Notes under the pieces: model-generated | Database searches by the model: none | What the model saw: the letters and a program-made list of their open reading frames with translations, nothing else | Told to the model about the DNA's origin: nothing | Assembly: GCF_944324615.1 (NCBI RefSeq) | Contig: NZ_CALUWY010000019.1 | Location: forward strand, 1 to 49,041 | Length of the DNA: 49,041 bases | Direction: 5' to 3' | Source of the DNA: an uncultured Mailhella sp. | Lineage (GTDB): Bacteria; Desulfobacterota; Desulfovibrionia; Desulfovibrionales; Desulfovibrionaceae | Translations under genes and position numbers: made by a program | Part shown: in pieces, positions 32,735 through 41,121 of the stretch | Layout of the letters: each line of letters begins with the position of its first letter | How positions within the stretch are numbered: position 1 is the first letter of the stretch

Positions 32735-32766
32735 ATACAAAGTTCAATTTTATATTTAAATTTGAC
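32730..32766. promoter_or_regulatory. Candidate operator between efflux operon and TetR regulator
   Basis: GTCAAAT (32730-32736) and ATTTGAC (32760-32766) form an inverted repeat in an AT-rich core. A further TTCAAT (32743-32748) and ATTTGA (32767-32772) are similar half-sites. Each arm contains the -35 box of one divergent promoter, the layout expected for a TetR-family repressor that controls both itself and its target. Confidence 0.55.
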
Positions 32767-32790
32767 ATTTGAATCTTTTTCTCCTACCGT
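32762..32790 (+). promoter_or_regulatory. Promoter of the tetR gene
   Basis: A perfect -35 TTGACA (32762-32767), 17-base spacer, TACCGT (32785-32790). The predicted start at 32796-32798 coincides with the first ATG, suggesting a leaderless mRNA. Confidence 0.5.
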
Positions 32791-32797
32791 CAGCTTC

Positions 32798-33475
32798 ATG
32801 ATGGAAGAAATCTATACCAGCAGAAGAAAGCGCAGCGCGCCCCGCAGGGACGGTCTTTCCACCCGGACTACGGTGCTGGAGGCCGCCGGGCATGTGTTTG
32901 CTGAGAAAGGCTACCTCAAGACCACCCTCCGTGAGATATGCGAAAGGGCCGGGGTGAACGGCGCGGCCGTCAACTACTACTTCGGCGGCAAGGAAGGCCT
33001 GTATGAGGAAGTGCTGGTGGAGGCCCATCGCCAGCTTGTGAGTCTGGAGGAGCTGAACGCCGTCATGGCGTCGGGCGGCGCGCCGGAGGAAAAGCTCCGC
33101 GCCTATCTTGAACTTGTGGTGCGCGCGGCCATGAAGGCCCCGGAACTGTGGGGCCTGCCCGTACTTCTGCGGGAGGTGGCTTCCTCCTCTTCCGATCTTC
33201 CGGCCTCTCTGGTGGATACGGCGCTGCCCAAGCTGAACGTGATCCGTTCCCTTGTCTGCGAGATCACGGGCCTTGCGCCCGACTCCGGGCGGGCCGGAGA
33301 GGCGACGGCCATGCTGCTCATGCCCTGCATGATGCTGGTGCTTTTTCCTGAGAAGATACAGTCGCTGCTGCTGCCGGGCTTCATGGACAGGCCGGAACAC
33401 ATGGTGGATGCCATGCTCCGCTATGCTCTGGGCGGGCTGAAGGCCCTGAAGGAAGGCGTTTCCTCCTGCGGCTGA
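32798..33475 (+). CDS. TetR-family regulator, CecR-like
   Basis: A 225-residue repressor. The N-terminal HTH has TVLEAAGHVFAEKGYLKTTLREICERAGVNGAAVNYYFGGKEGLYEEV, shown here only to mark the segment at about 26-71. The C-terminal ligand domain resembles CecR/YbiH (DUF1956 type; LRAYLELVVRAAMKAPELWG). In E. coli CecR controls ybhGFSR, whose equivalents lie divergently here, so this is most likely the local regulator. The start is ATG 32798 or the adjacent ATG 32801. There is no Shine-Dalgarno sequence in front, consistent with leaderless translation. Confidence 0.92.
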   Translation: MMEEIYTSRRKRSAPRRDGLSTRTTVLEAAGHVFAEKGYLKTTLREICERAGVNGAAVNYYFGGKEGLYEEVLVEAHRQLVSLEELNAVMASGGAPEEKLRAYLELVVRAAMKAPELWGLPVLLREVASSSSDLPASLVDTALPKLNVIRSLVCEITGLAPDSGRAGEATAMLLMPCMMLVLFPEKIQSLLLPGFMDRPEHMVDAMLRYALGGLKALKEGVSSCG

Positions 33476-33717
33476 TGAAACCATGCGGAAATGGCCGCCT
33501 TTTCCGCCGTATCCGTTTTTTCCCGTACAGGGGACTGCCTTGTCCGTTCCGGCCTTGCCGGGGCGGACATGTGGTATCCGTCACTGCGTCATCCCGCTCT
33601 TTCCGGGCCTGCGTGAAGAAGCGTTTCCGCAAGGCCCTTCCGCTGTGTTTTTTATCTGACGCAGGAACCTGTCCGCATGCCCGGCGTCTCTGCTTCCGGC
33701 ATGAAGTACGGGCAAAG
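33476..33717. other. Intergenic region after tetR
   Basis: About 240 bases of GC-rich sequence up to the bidirectional terminator. No gene or strong regulatory signal seen. Confidence 0.4.
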
Positions 33718-33745
33718 AAAAAGGCCTCCGCCGGGAGGCCTTTTT
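33718..33745. terminator. Bidirectional terminator
   Basis: AAAAAGGCCTCC-gccg-GGAGGCCTTTTT (stem 33723-33729 with 33734-33740, flanked by A- and T-runs). It ends tetR on the plus strand and may back up the minus-strand gene. Confidence 0.9.
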
Positions 33746-33828
33746 CATGAGGAGGAGTATATGCGTTGCGCTCTTCCCTCACGCCTTTGCAGGGGGAGGC
33801 GGCGTTCGGGAAGGAGCGGCTTGTTTAA

Positions 33829-33857
33829 GGGAGGCGCTCAGGAGCGGAACGCCTCCC
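33829..33857 (-). terminator. Hairpin after the Spy-like gene
   Basis: GGGAGGCG (33829-33836) pairs with CGCCTCCC (33850-33857), directly after the stop on the minus strand. The tail (TTAAAC) is weak, so termination may rely on the stronger hairpin at 33718. Confidence 0.5.
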
Positions 33858-33863
33858 GAAGTA

Positions 33864-34325
33864 TCAGATGCCGTAGCCGTGATGGCGTCCGTAACCGTCA
33901 TGATGACGGGGGCCGTAGCCGTCGTGGAAGCGGAAGCCGGGGCAGGGCAGGCCTTCCTTCTGCATCTTGGCGACAAAATCGTTGTTCACGGTGCGTATCT
34001 GGGTACGCAGACTGGTGATGTCGGCCGTGAGGGCGCGCAGCTCGTCGGGAGAGGTATTGGGGTTGCGGGAAAGGGCGTTCAGGGTCATGCGCTTTTCGGC
34101 AAGCTTGTCGTGCAGGGGGGCCACGGCGGCACGGTGTTCCTCATGGAGTTTGTCCAGCTGGGCCCGCTGAGCTTCGGTCAGGTTCGGCATGGCTGCGCAG
34201 GGGGCCATGCGCCGGCAGTCGCGGGCATATCTGCCGTGGAAGTCGGGGCTGGCCATGGCGGCGACGGGGATGCTGGCGGCGAAGGTGGCGGCGACAAGGG
34301 CGACGATGATGGGCTTTCTGGTCAT
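33864..34325 (-). CDS. Spy/ZraP-like periplasmic metal-resistance protein
   Basis: A 153-residue secreted protein. The signal peptide MTRKPIIVALVAATFAASI, with AMA cleavage near residue 25, targets it to the periplasm. The mature part has NLTEAQRAQLDKLHEEHRA, then a long Arg/Leu/Gln-rich helical stretch, typical of the Spy/CpxP/ZraP (heavy-metal resistance) family. The C-terminus carries a Gly/His/Tyr-rich tail (HDGYGPRHHDGYGRHHGYG) that could bind Zn, Ni or Cu. The start is ATG 34325 after AAAGGAAAT; the open frame extends 15 codons upstream without similarity. Confidence 0.85.
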   Translation of the reverse strand: MTRKPIIVALVAATFAASIPVAAMASPDFHGRYARDCRRMAPCAAMPNLTEAQRAQLDKLHEEHRAAVAPLHDKLAEKRMTLNALSRNPNTSPDELRALTADITSLRTQIRTVNNDFVAKMQKEGLPCPGFRFHDGYGPRHHDGYGRHHGYGI

Positions 34326-34378
34326 GGTATTTCCTTTGAGGGAGAAGGTTGTTTCACGCATGTGGACCACACGCTCAG

Positions 34379-34407
34379 TATATAGAAAAACGCTTCCGCA
34401 TTGTCAC
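34379..34407 (-). promoter_or_regulatory. Promoter of the Spy-like gene
   Basis: On the minus strand GTGACA (34402-34407), 17-base spacer, TATATA (34379-34384), giving a leader of about 45 bases. Confidence 0.55.
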
Positions 34408-34526
34408 GTTTCAAACTATTTCGCAATGTCCCGTTCCGGAAACATGCGGCCGCTGCAGGTTACGCCCATGCAAGAGAGAGTCGTTTTTCATGCCTTCCGG
34501 GAAAGACGACGGCGCTTTTCCGAAAG

Positions 34527-34548
34527 AAAAGGCCGCAGAAAGGCGGCC
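34527..34548 (-). terminator. Terminator downstream of the DeoR gene
   Basis: On the minus strand GGCCGC-ctttct-GCGGCC (34531-34548) followed by TTTTCTTTC. It lies about 110 bases after the deoR-type gene; the DNA between contains only A-rich and GC-rich filler. Confidence 0.65.
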
Positions 34549-34656
34549 GGTGAAGAAAAAAGCGGAAGGGAAGAGCGGACTTTTTTTTGAAAAAGAGAGG
34601 TCCCGGTGCGGAAAGTGCACGGAAAGAGCCGCCCCTCATGGTTGCGCGCTGCCTTG

Positions 34657-35409
34657 TCACGGGCAGATCAGGCGCACGTTTGCCTGTTCGAGCAGGCTGC
34701 ACATCTGTGCCGGGGGGCGGACATCGGTGACCAGCGTGTCGATGTCGGAAAGGTTTCCCACCCGGACGACGCCGTTTCTGAGGAATTTGCTGTGATCCGC
34801 CGCAAGAATGGTATGCCGGGCATTCTGCCGCATGGCGGCGATGGTGGCGGCGATGTCGCTGTCAAATTCAAAGAACGTGCCCGAAGGGCTGACGGCGGCG
34901 GTGCTGATGAGGCAGAAATCCATTCTGTAGCGGGCGATGCACTCGCGTATGGTGTCTCCGAGAAGGGCATGGGTGCCCTTCTGCAGCCTGCCGTGGGGCA
35001 CGAGTATGGTCGAATGCCTGCACTGCTGCAGGGCGAGAGCCACATGCAGGTTGGCCGTGAGCACGAAGAGCCCTTCCTTGTGGGCAAGGTACCGGGCCGC
35101 GCATTCCAGCGTCGTGCCGCCGCCGGTGAACATGGTGGCGCGGTTGGGAATGAGGGAGGCCAGAAGTGAGCCGATGATCTTCTTGCCTTCCACGTTGTTG
35201 TTTCTGCGCACCTCAAAAGGAGAATCCTGACTGATGTTTCCTCCCCCGCCGCGCAGGCGGACGATGCGCCCTTCCCGGCTCAGTTTCATGAGGTCGCGCC
35301 GTATGGTCTGTTCGGATACGCCGCACAGTTCGGCAAGTTCGCCCAGAGCGGCGAAACCCTGCTGATTGATGCGTTCTTCAAGAAGGACGTATCGCCGGGA
35401 ACTGTGCAT
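34657..35409 (-). CDS. DeoR/GlpR-family transcriptional regulator
   Basis: A 250-residue regulator. The N-terminal HTH at about 18-45 reads LGELAELCGVSEQTIRRDL, followed by the family signature EGRIVRLRGGG. The C-terminal sensor domain contains FTGGGTTLECAARYL and LTANLHVALAL, the sugar-phosphate isomerase-like fold that binds phosphorylated sugars, and HTILAADHSKFLRNG. AAGGAGC precedes the ATG. The genes next to it (EamA permease, Spy-like protein) do not reveal its target sugar pathway. Confidence 0.93.
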   Translation of the reverse strand: MHSSRRYVLLEERINQQGFAALGELAELCGVSEQTIRRDLMKLSREGRIVRLRGGGGNISQDSPFEVRRNNNVEGKKIIGSLLASLIPNRATMFTGGGTTLECAARYLAHKEGLFVLTANLHVALALQQCRHSTILVPHGRLQKGTHALLGDTIRECIARYRMDFCLISTAAVSPSGTFFEFDSDIAATIAAMRQNARHTILAADHSKFLRNGVVRVGNLSDIDTLVTDVRPPAQMCSLLEQANVRLICP

Positions 35410-35697
35410 GAAAGGCTCCTTCAGGCTTGAGGATGGGCGGGCGCGGAAGCGCAGGCTGAGCCGGTATCTGCCGGGAAAGAATACAGAATACAGAAAATCC
35501 TCAGGACCGGGAACATGCCGGAAGGAAGTTTTTGTGTGATGTTTTTATAATTTATTGATATACATTATATTTTTTATTTTCTTTCAACGGGCGGCCGGGG
35601 AGGAGGGCCTTTTGAATGCCCTAGGGAGCGCGTGCGTCCGTTTTTGCAGAGCGGCGGAGAAAGAATCTTCCGGAAGGGCCGTGCCTTTCAGGCCCTG

Positions 35698-36600
35698 TCA
35701 GGCGGATTTTTTCCGGGGTTCGGCGCTTTTTTTGTGCAGCCTTTCCAGAATGACCGGCCCGGCCAGCACGAGAAGCACCGCGAGGCAGATCACGGCCACG
35801 CCGGAAAACACGCCTGCGTCGGCCGGTTCGTGAAAGACGAGTATGCCCACGGTGACGGCGGTGAGCGGTTCCATCACACCCAGAATGGAGGAGAGGGTGG
35901 AGCCTATGCGCCGTATGGCCAGAACCAGCGTGAGGTTGGAGAAGGCGGCGGTGATGACGGCAAGGAGCACGGCAAGTCCGGCATCCCGCATGGAGTGAAG
36001 CCCCGTGAAGGAGCCGGTGAGCACGGCGTTGAGAAACGAGGCCGCCATGCCGAAGAACAGCACCCAGAAGGTGATGCTCAGGCCGGAAATGCTGCGTATG
36101 CGGGCGACATGCAGGCCGCAGATGTACACGGCGTTGCACAGCGCCGAAACAAGCAGCAGCGCTATGCCCTTTGAGCTGACATGTCCGCCTTCCCCTCCGC
36201 CCAGCAGAAACACCCCCAGTATGGCGAAGGCCACGGAAGCGGCGGTGATGAGGGAAAAGCGCTCATGAAAGAAGACGATCATGATGAGCATGACCATGAG
36301 CGGATAAAGAAACTGCAGCGTGGCGGCCACGCCGCTCGGCAGATAATGGAAGCCGTGGAACATGAGCAGGGCGGCCAGGGCGTACATGATGCTGAACACG
36401 GCAAGAGCGCCCAGTTCGCGCGGGGGCGCGGCCAGCCGTTCATGACGGAGCACGATGATGACGCCGAGGGAGAGCGAACCGAAAAGAAAGCGGTAGAACA
36501 GCACGCATGCGGCGCTCATGCCGTCCTGCATGAGCGGAAGACTGAACAGGGGAATCAGACCGAAGGCGGCGGAAGAGAGAAGAGCGAGGAGAAAACCCAT
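35698..36600 (-). CDS. EamA/DMT-family transporter
   Basis: A 300-residue inner-membrane protein of the drug/metabolite transporter superfamily. It has ten hydrophobic helices in two EamA repeats, the first starting MGFLLALLSSAAFGLIPLF and the second near GIALLLVSALCNAVYICGL. The repeat-end motifs LQFLYPLMVMLIMIVFFHE and LGVMEPLTAVTVGILVFHEP are typical. The C-terminus is short and basic. The substrate is unknown. It is divergent from nothing and lies between deoR and uvrC on the same strand, with AT-rich promoter-like DNA at 35530-35585 serving the downstream deoR side. Confidence 0.9.
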   Translation of the reverse strand: MGFLLALLSSAAFGLIPLFSLPLMQDGMSAACVLFYRFLFGSLSLGVIIVLRHERLAAPPRELGALAVFSIMYALAALLMFHGFHYLPSGVAATLQFLYPLMVMLIMIVFFHERFSLITAASVAFAILGVFLLGGGEGGHVSSKGIALLLVSALCNAVYICGLHVARIRSISGLSITFWVLFFGMAASFLNAVLTGSFTGLHSMRDAGLAVLLAVITAAFSNLTLVLAIRRIGSTLSSILGVMEPLTAVTVGILVFHEPADAGVFSGVAVICLAVLLVLAGPVILERLHKKSAEPRKKSA

Positions 36601-36749
36601 GGCGTGCTCCGTGGCGAGAAGGGGGACGTCTAAGGCGTCCGATCTGTTCCTTTTCAGAAGTTGCGCCGCGCGTCAACCGGAGAAGGGATTTTTCCTTCGT
36701 TTTTTCCGGCCCGGCCGGCCGCTCCGGAGCGTCTGCCCTGCGGCCGGAC

Positions 36750-36781
36750 AAAGGGGGCCGCCGTGAAAAGACGCGGCCCCC
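36750..36781 (-). terminator. Terminator-like hairpin after uvrC
   Basis: On the minus strand GGGGGCCGCG and CGGCGGCCCCC pair (36753-36763 with 36772-36781, one bulge), followed by TTTG. The U-tract is short. Confidence 0.55.
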
Positions 36782-36817
36782 GCTTCCGTGAGGAGCAGGG
36801 GCACGGAAAGGCAGCGG

Positions 36818-38911
36818 CTAAAGTTTCTGCAGGGCCTCGCGCAGGGCTTCGGCCTTCTTTTTCCCTATGCCGGGCAGTTCCATGAGCTTTTCCACACCGG
36901 CGGCCTTCATTTCCGCCACGGAATCGAAGTGTTCCCAGAGCAGGCGCGCCGTGTGCGGGCCTATGCCGGGCAGCTGCCGGAGTTCTCCGCTGAAGGCATG
37001 TCTGGCCCGGGCCTGACGGTGCCTGCCTATGGAAAAATCGTGGGCCGCGTCGCGCACCACCTGAAGAAAGAGCAGTTCCGGGCAGCCTTCGCGCAGGGGC
37101 AGGGGATTGCTGCGCCCGGGCACGAAGATGCGGTCGGCCACATTGCCCGCGCGGCGGTCGGCATGGCCCTTTTCATCGCGTGCCTTGGCAATGCCTGCAA
37201 GCAGGAAGGGAAGGCGGCCGTCCGTGGCGAGTTCCTCACGAAGCACCTTGTCCACGGCGGCGAGCTGACCGCGCCCGCCGTCGATGAGCAGAAGGTCGGG
37301 CCAGGGTTCGCCGTGTTCAAGGCGGCGTTTCGCCCAGAGGGTGAGGGCTGCGTAGTCGTCGCCTCCCGCGCCTTCAATATTCCATACCCGGTAGTCTTCC
37401 CGGCGGGGGCGGCCGTCTTCATACACCACGGCGCCCACCTTGGTGGATTCGCCGCCGGTATGGGACACGTCGGCACATTCCACGCGCACCACGGGCCTTT
37501 CATCGTGGAAGGCCGCGGCCAGTTTTTCGGCAAGCGAGGCCTCTTTCCTGTTTCTGGCCGATTCGCGGGCATTGCTGCGGGCCATGTCCATGAGCCGCCG
37601 CTCCTCCTCGTTTCTCGGCACGGCGATGCGCACCGGACCTCCGCGAAGTTCGGAAAGCGCCTCTTCCAGCGTTTCGCGGCCTTCGGCCTCCTCTTCTGCG
37701 GGGGAGGATTGTTCCTGCGCCTTGAGCAGGGCGAGGGCTTCTTCCATGAGCGAGGGGCCTCTGGCCTCAGTATCCTTTCCGGGGGCCTCCTTTTCGTGCG
37801 GGGAGGCGGCAAGGGTGTCCTCCCCGCAGAAGCAGGGCGTGTAGCCCCCGCCTTCCATGAAGGGAGAAGCCATGCTGGACGAAGACTGCGGCGTCACCAG
37901 CGCGCTTTGGGAATCCACGGTGAAGGCCTGACCGCTCATGCCCGCCTCCCAGGGCAGGTAGGGCAGGATGATGCGCGAGGGAATGGAGCCTTCGGCATGG
38001 TAGAACTGTCCGAGAAAGCTGACGAGCAGTTCCGAGGCGTCCTCCAGACCGAGTCCGGGCCAGAAGAAGGCGCTTCTGTCCTGCACAAGACCGTGGCGCA
38101 CGAAAACGACGCCGAGCGCCAGCCCGTCGGGCAGGCTCACCAGACCGAGCACGTCCATATCCGTGCCGGTCTGCAGCACGATGCCCTGCTTTTCCACGGT
38201 TTTTTCTATGGCGCGTATCTGATCGCGCAGGGCGGCGGCCTTTTCAAACTCCAGCGCTTCGGAAGCCTCTTCCATGGCGGCGCGCAGGTGGTCGATGAGT
38301 TCGCGGGATTTGCCGGAAAGCAGAAGCGTCACCCGGCGCGTCATGTCCGCATAGGCTTCGGGCGTGATTTCTCCGGTGCAGGGCGCGGAACACAGGTGGA
38401 TGTGGTGGTAGAGGCAGGGCGTTTCGCGGTTCTTCATGGCCCTGTCGGAGCAGCGGCGCAGGGGAAAGATGCGGTGTATGGTCTTCCACGTTTCCCTTGC
38501 GGCAAGCCCGGCGGTAAAGGGGCCGAAGTAGCGCGCGCCGTCGCGCTTCTTCATGCGCCGCACGATTTCCAGCCGGGGAAAGGGATCTTTTTCCGACAGG
38601 CGGAACATGACGTACTGCTTGTCGTCGCGCAGGCAGATGTTGTAGTGCGGGCGGTGCTTCTTGATGAGGCTTGCCTCAAGCAGCAGCGCCTCCTTTTCCG
38701 AGGTGGTGTTGAGAAACTCAATGTCCGCCGCGCGGCTTATCATGGCTGCGGTCTTGGCCGTGAGCTGATCTGCCGGGCGGAAGTAGGAAAGTACCCGCCT
38801 GCGCAGGTTGCCTGCCTTGCCCACATAGATGATGCGGCCCGAGGCGTCCTTGTACAGATAGACGCCGGGAGTGGCGGGAATGCTGGAAGGTGCGGGGCGT
38901 TCCATCTCCAT
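36818..38911 (-). CDS. uvrC: Excinuclease ABC subunit C
   Basis: UvrC makes the dual incisions of nucleotide excision repair. The 697-residue protein has the GIY-YIG domain (GVYLYKDASGRIIYVGKAGNL, about 16-36), a Cys-rich segment (CLYHHIHLCSAPC), the UVR motif (about 204-236), the RNase H-like nuclease and two helix-hairpin-helix motifs (LPGIGPHTA, LPGIGKKKA). Nuclease Asp481 (ADVSH), Asp544 (LLIDGGRGQL) and His624 are present. It exceeds the usual ~610 residues through a low-complexity Ser/Glu/Pro/Ala insertion at about 322-415. ATG 38911 follows GAGGAAC, six bases after the purF stop, so the two genes are coupled. Confidence 0.96.
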   Translation of the reverse strand: MEMERPAPSSIPATPGVYLYKDASGRIIYVGKAGNLRRRVLSYFRPADQLTAKTAAMISRAADIEFLNTTSEKEALLLEASLIKKHRPHYNICLRDDKQYVMFRLSEKDPFPRLEIVRRMKKRDGARYFGPFTAGLAARETWKTIHRIFPLRRCSDRAMKNRETPCLYHHIHLCSAPCTGEITPEAYADMTRRVTLLLSGKSRELIDHLRAAMEEASEALEFEKAAALRDQIRAIEKTVEKQGIVLQTGTDMDVLGLVSLPDGLALGVVFVRHGLVQDRSAFFWPGLGLEDASELLVSFLGQFYHAEGSIPSRIILPYLPWEAGMSGQAFTVDSQSALVTPQSSSSMASPFMEGGGYTPCFCGEDTLAASPHEKEAPGKDTEARGPSLMEEALALLKAQEQSSPAEEEAEGRETLEEALSELRGGPVRIAVPRNEEERRLMDMARSNARESARNRKEASLAEKLAAAFHDERPVVRVECADVSHTGGESTKVGAVVYEDGRPRREDYRVWNIEGAGGDDYAALTLWAKRRLEHGEPWPDLLLIDGGRGQLAAVDKVLREELATDGRLPFLLAGIAKARDEKGHADRRAGNVADRIFVPGRSNPLPLREGCPELLFLQVVRDAAHDFSIGRHRQARARHAFSGELRQLPGIGPHTARLLWEHFDSVAEMKAAGVEKLMELPGIGKKKAEALREALQKL

Positions 38912-38916
38912 GTTCC

Positions 38917-40335
38917 TCAGCGGGCGAAGCGCACGTCGCCCTTGCGGTGGTATTCCAGCGACATCTTGTCCTGTACTTCAGGCAGGGGCGTGGGATATTC
39001 GCCGCTGAAGCAGGCCGTGCAGTATCTGTCCGGCTGGGATACGGAGGCGAGCAGTCCTTCCTGCGAGAGATAGTGCAGGGAATCGAGGCCGAGCATGGCC
39101 GCGATCTGTTCCGGAGCATATTTGGTGGCGATGAGGTCCGCGGGGGAGGGGAAGTCGATGCCGTAGAAGCAGGGGTATTTGACGGGCGGGCTGCTCACGC
39201 GGAAATGCACGGCCCGCGCCCCGAGTTCGCGCAGTTTGGCCACGCGCGTGCGTATGGTGGTGCCGCGCACGATGGAGTCATCCACCACATAGAGGCTCCT
39301 GTTCTCGATCATGGAGCGCACGGGGTTGATCTTCACCCTCACGGTGAACTGCCGCATGCTCTGGGAAGGCTGGATGAAGGTGCGGCCCACATAGTGGTTG
39401 CGGATGAGCGCATGTTCATAGGGCACGCCCGCTTCCTGCGCCACTCCGAGGGCGGCGTAAATGCCCGAATCCGGGAAGGGCACCACGCATTCGGCGTCGG
39501 CCATGGATTCGCGGATGAGGTTGCGCCCCATGCACTTGCGGCACTGGTACACGTCTTCTCCGAAAATGCGCGAATCGGGCCTGGCAAAGTACACAAGCTC
39601 GAAGATGCACTGACGCACGGGCTTTTCCTCGCTGCAGAAGCGCACGCTCCGGCATGTGGGGTATCCCTGTTCGGCCACGACCATTTCCCCGGGTTCCACT
39701 TCGCGCACATAATCCGCCTCCAGCAGGTCGAAGGCGCAGCTTTCCGAGGCGAACACCCACGAGTCGCCCAGTCTTGCCATGCTCAGGGGATGGAAGCCGT
39801 GCGGATCGCGCAGCGCGTAGATGCGCCCTTCGCTCAGGATGAGCAGGCTGTAGGCGCCCTCCACCCTGTTGCAGGCCACGGTGATGGCCTCTTCCAGCGT
39901 GTGGGAGGAAAGGGCCCGTGCGATGAGATGCACGAAGATTTCGCTGTCGATGGTGGTCTGGAAGATGCAGCCGTCGTTTTCCAGTTCCCGGCGCAGGGCG
40001 GCGGCGTTGGTCAGGTTGCCGTTGTGCGCGAGGGCGAGCTGCACGCCGTTTCTCACGCGCACAAGCAGCGGCTGGGCGTTGCGCGGCTGCGGCTTGCCCG
40101 TGGTGGAATAGCGTACATGCCCTATGGCGGTTTCACCGCAGAGGTGACGCAGATCCTCCTCATGGAAGACGTCGGGGACAAGCCCCATGCCCGCATGCAG
40201 GTGACAGGCACCTTCCTTTCCGTTCCACGAGACTATGCCCGCGCTTTCCTGCCCGCGGTGCTGAAGGGCATACAGGCCGAAATAGGTGAGCCTCGCCGCG
40301 TCCTCATGACCGACGATGCCGAAAATACCGCACAT
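38917..40335 (-). CDS. purF: Amidophosphoribosyltransferase
   Basis: It catalyses the first step of purine synthesis, PRPP plus glutamine to phosphoribosylamine. I start it at ATG 40335 (MCGIFGIVGHEDAARL), which places the Ntn nucleophile Cys2 after Met and has a perfect AAGGAGG. A TTG in frame at 40365 would add ten residues but sits in a terminator tail. PRPP loop: VVDDSIVRGTT. Cysteines in CRKCMGRN, YPCFYG and YCTACF match those of the [4Fe-4S] B. subtilis-type enzyme. The protein has 472 residues. It follows a NYN-domain gene and precedes uvrC. Confidence 0.96.
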   Translation of the reverse strand: MCGIFGIVGHEDAARLTYFGLYALQHRGQESAGIVSWNGKEGACHLHAGMGLVPDVFHEEDLRHLCGETAIGHVRYSTTGKPQPRNAQPLLVRVRNGVQLALAHNGNLTNAAALRRELENDGCIFQTTIDSEIFVHLIARALSSHTLEEAITVACNRVEGAYSLLILSEGRIYALRDPHGFHPLSMARLGDSWVFASESCAFDLLEADYVREVEPGEMVVAEQGYPTCRSVRFCSEEKPVRQCIFELVYFARPDSRIFGEDVYQCRKCMGRNLIRESMADAECVVPFPDSGIYAALGVAQEAGVPYEHALIRNHYVGRTFIQPSQSMRQFTVRVKINPVRSMIENRSLYVVDDSIVRGTTIRTRVAKLRELGARAVHFRVSSPPVKYPCFYGIDFPSPADLIATKYAPEQIAAMLGLDSLHYLSQEGLLASVSQPDRYCTACFSGEYPTPLPEVQDKMSLEYHRKGDVRFAR

Positions 40336-40363
40336 GTGCGCCTCCTTCTTCAGAAGCCGGAAC

Positions 40364-40391
40364 AAAAAAGGCCTGCCCGGACGGGCAGGCC
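40364..40391 (-). terminator. Terminator between the NYN gene and purF
   Basis: On the minus strand GGCCTGCCCG/CGGGCAGGCC (40370-40379 with 40382-40391) followed by six T. It ends 28 bases before the purF start, leaving no room for a separate purF promoter. Confidence 0.85.
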
Positions 40392-40398
40392 TGACAGC

Positions 40399-41121
40399 TT
40401 ATTCTTCTTCCGCACGCTCTTCCTGAGCGGGACAGGGGTTGTATTCCTTGGGGTCGTCGAAGATGTGGATGCCGTGCGGGTAATTGGAATGCTGCGGCCG
40501 GGGCAGCTTGTTGCACACATAGTCCACATGTTCGCGCAGATCTTCCGCCGCGCGCGTCCACAGAGGATCGAGCACGACCTTGATGCCTTCCTCGCGGGCC
40601 AGCTTCACGGCCGGCACATAGTCGGCGTCGTTGGCCACGATGACCAGGCGGTCGGTCTGCTTCTTGTAGGCGATGGCGGCGATGTCCAGCCCGAGGAGCA
40701 TGTCCACGCCCTTCTGGCGGATGTCGGGGTAGATGTCCCCGGCTTCAATGTCGTTCACGCTGATTTCCCCGGCCATGAGTTCGCCGAGGCGGTTGGCGTC
40801 GAGCTGCCACTGGCCGGCCTGCCAGGCGGAACGGCCGAGGCGCAGCGTGATTTCGGGCGTGACGCGCAGCGACTGCAGAAACTGCTGCTTGCGTGCAATG
40901 AGCGGCGTCTGCGAGAAGTCCATGGGGCCGCTCAGCGGATGTTCGCCTTTGCCCGTGAAGGGCAGAGCGTCGTAGAAAAGAATACGTCCCACGGTTTCAC
41001 CGGGGGCAAGGTGGGAGAGACAGTGGCGGCGTATGCCCTGTCCGTCGAAATAAAAAGCCTTGAGCGAAATGATGCGTTTGCGCATGAATTCGCCATCAAC
41101 GACAAAAGTGACACGAGCCAT
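40399..41121 (-). CDS. NYN (LabA/DUF88-type) domain protein
   Basis: A 240-residue protein of the PIN-like NYN nuclease family. VVDGEFM (Asp9), QKGVDMLLGLDI and VANDADYVPAVK carry the conserved acidic residues that bind a metal ion, so an RNase activity is possible. The C-terminal ~40 residues are Pro/Glu-rich (YNPCPAQEERAEEE). Family members are often found near RNA or phage-related functions, but the target here is unknown. The start has only a weak AAGGTC. A perfect -35 promoter lies about 100 bases upstream and purF follows. Confidence 0.87.
   Translation of the reverse strand: MARVTFVVDGEFMRKRIISLKAFYFDGQGIRRHCLSHLAPGETVGRILFYDALPFTGKGEHPLSGPMDFSQTPLIARKQQFLQSLRVTPEITLRLGRSAWQAGQWQLDANRLGELMAGEISVNDIEAGDIYPDIRQKGVDMLLGLDIAAIAYKKQTDRLVIVANDADYVPAVKLAREEGIKVVLDPLWTRAAEDLREHVDYVCNKLPRPQHSNYPHGIHIFDDPKEYNPCPAQEERAEEE

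Noticed and set aside
40333..40365. PurF propeptide from an upstream TTG start
   Set aside because: B. subtilis PurF does have a propeptide, but here the TTG lies in the U-tract of a terminator, while ATG 40335 has a perfect ribosome-binding site.
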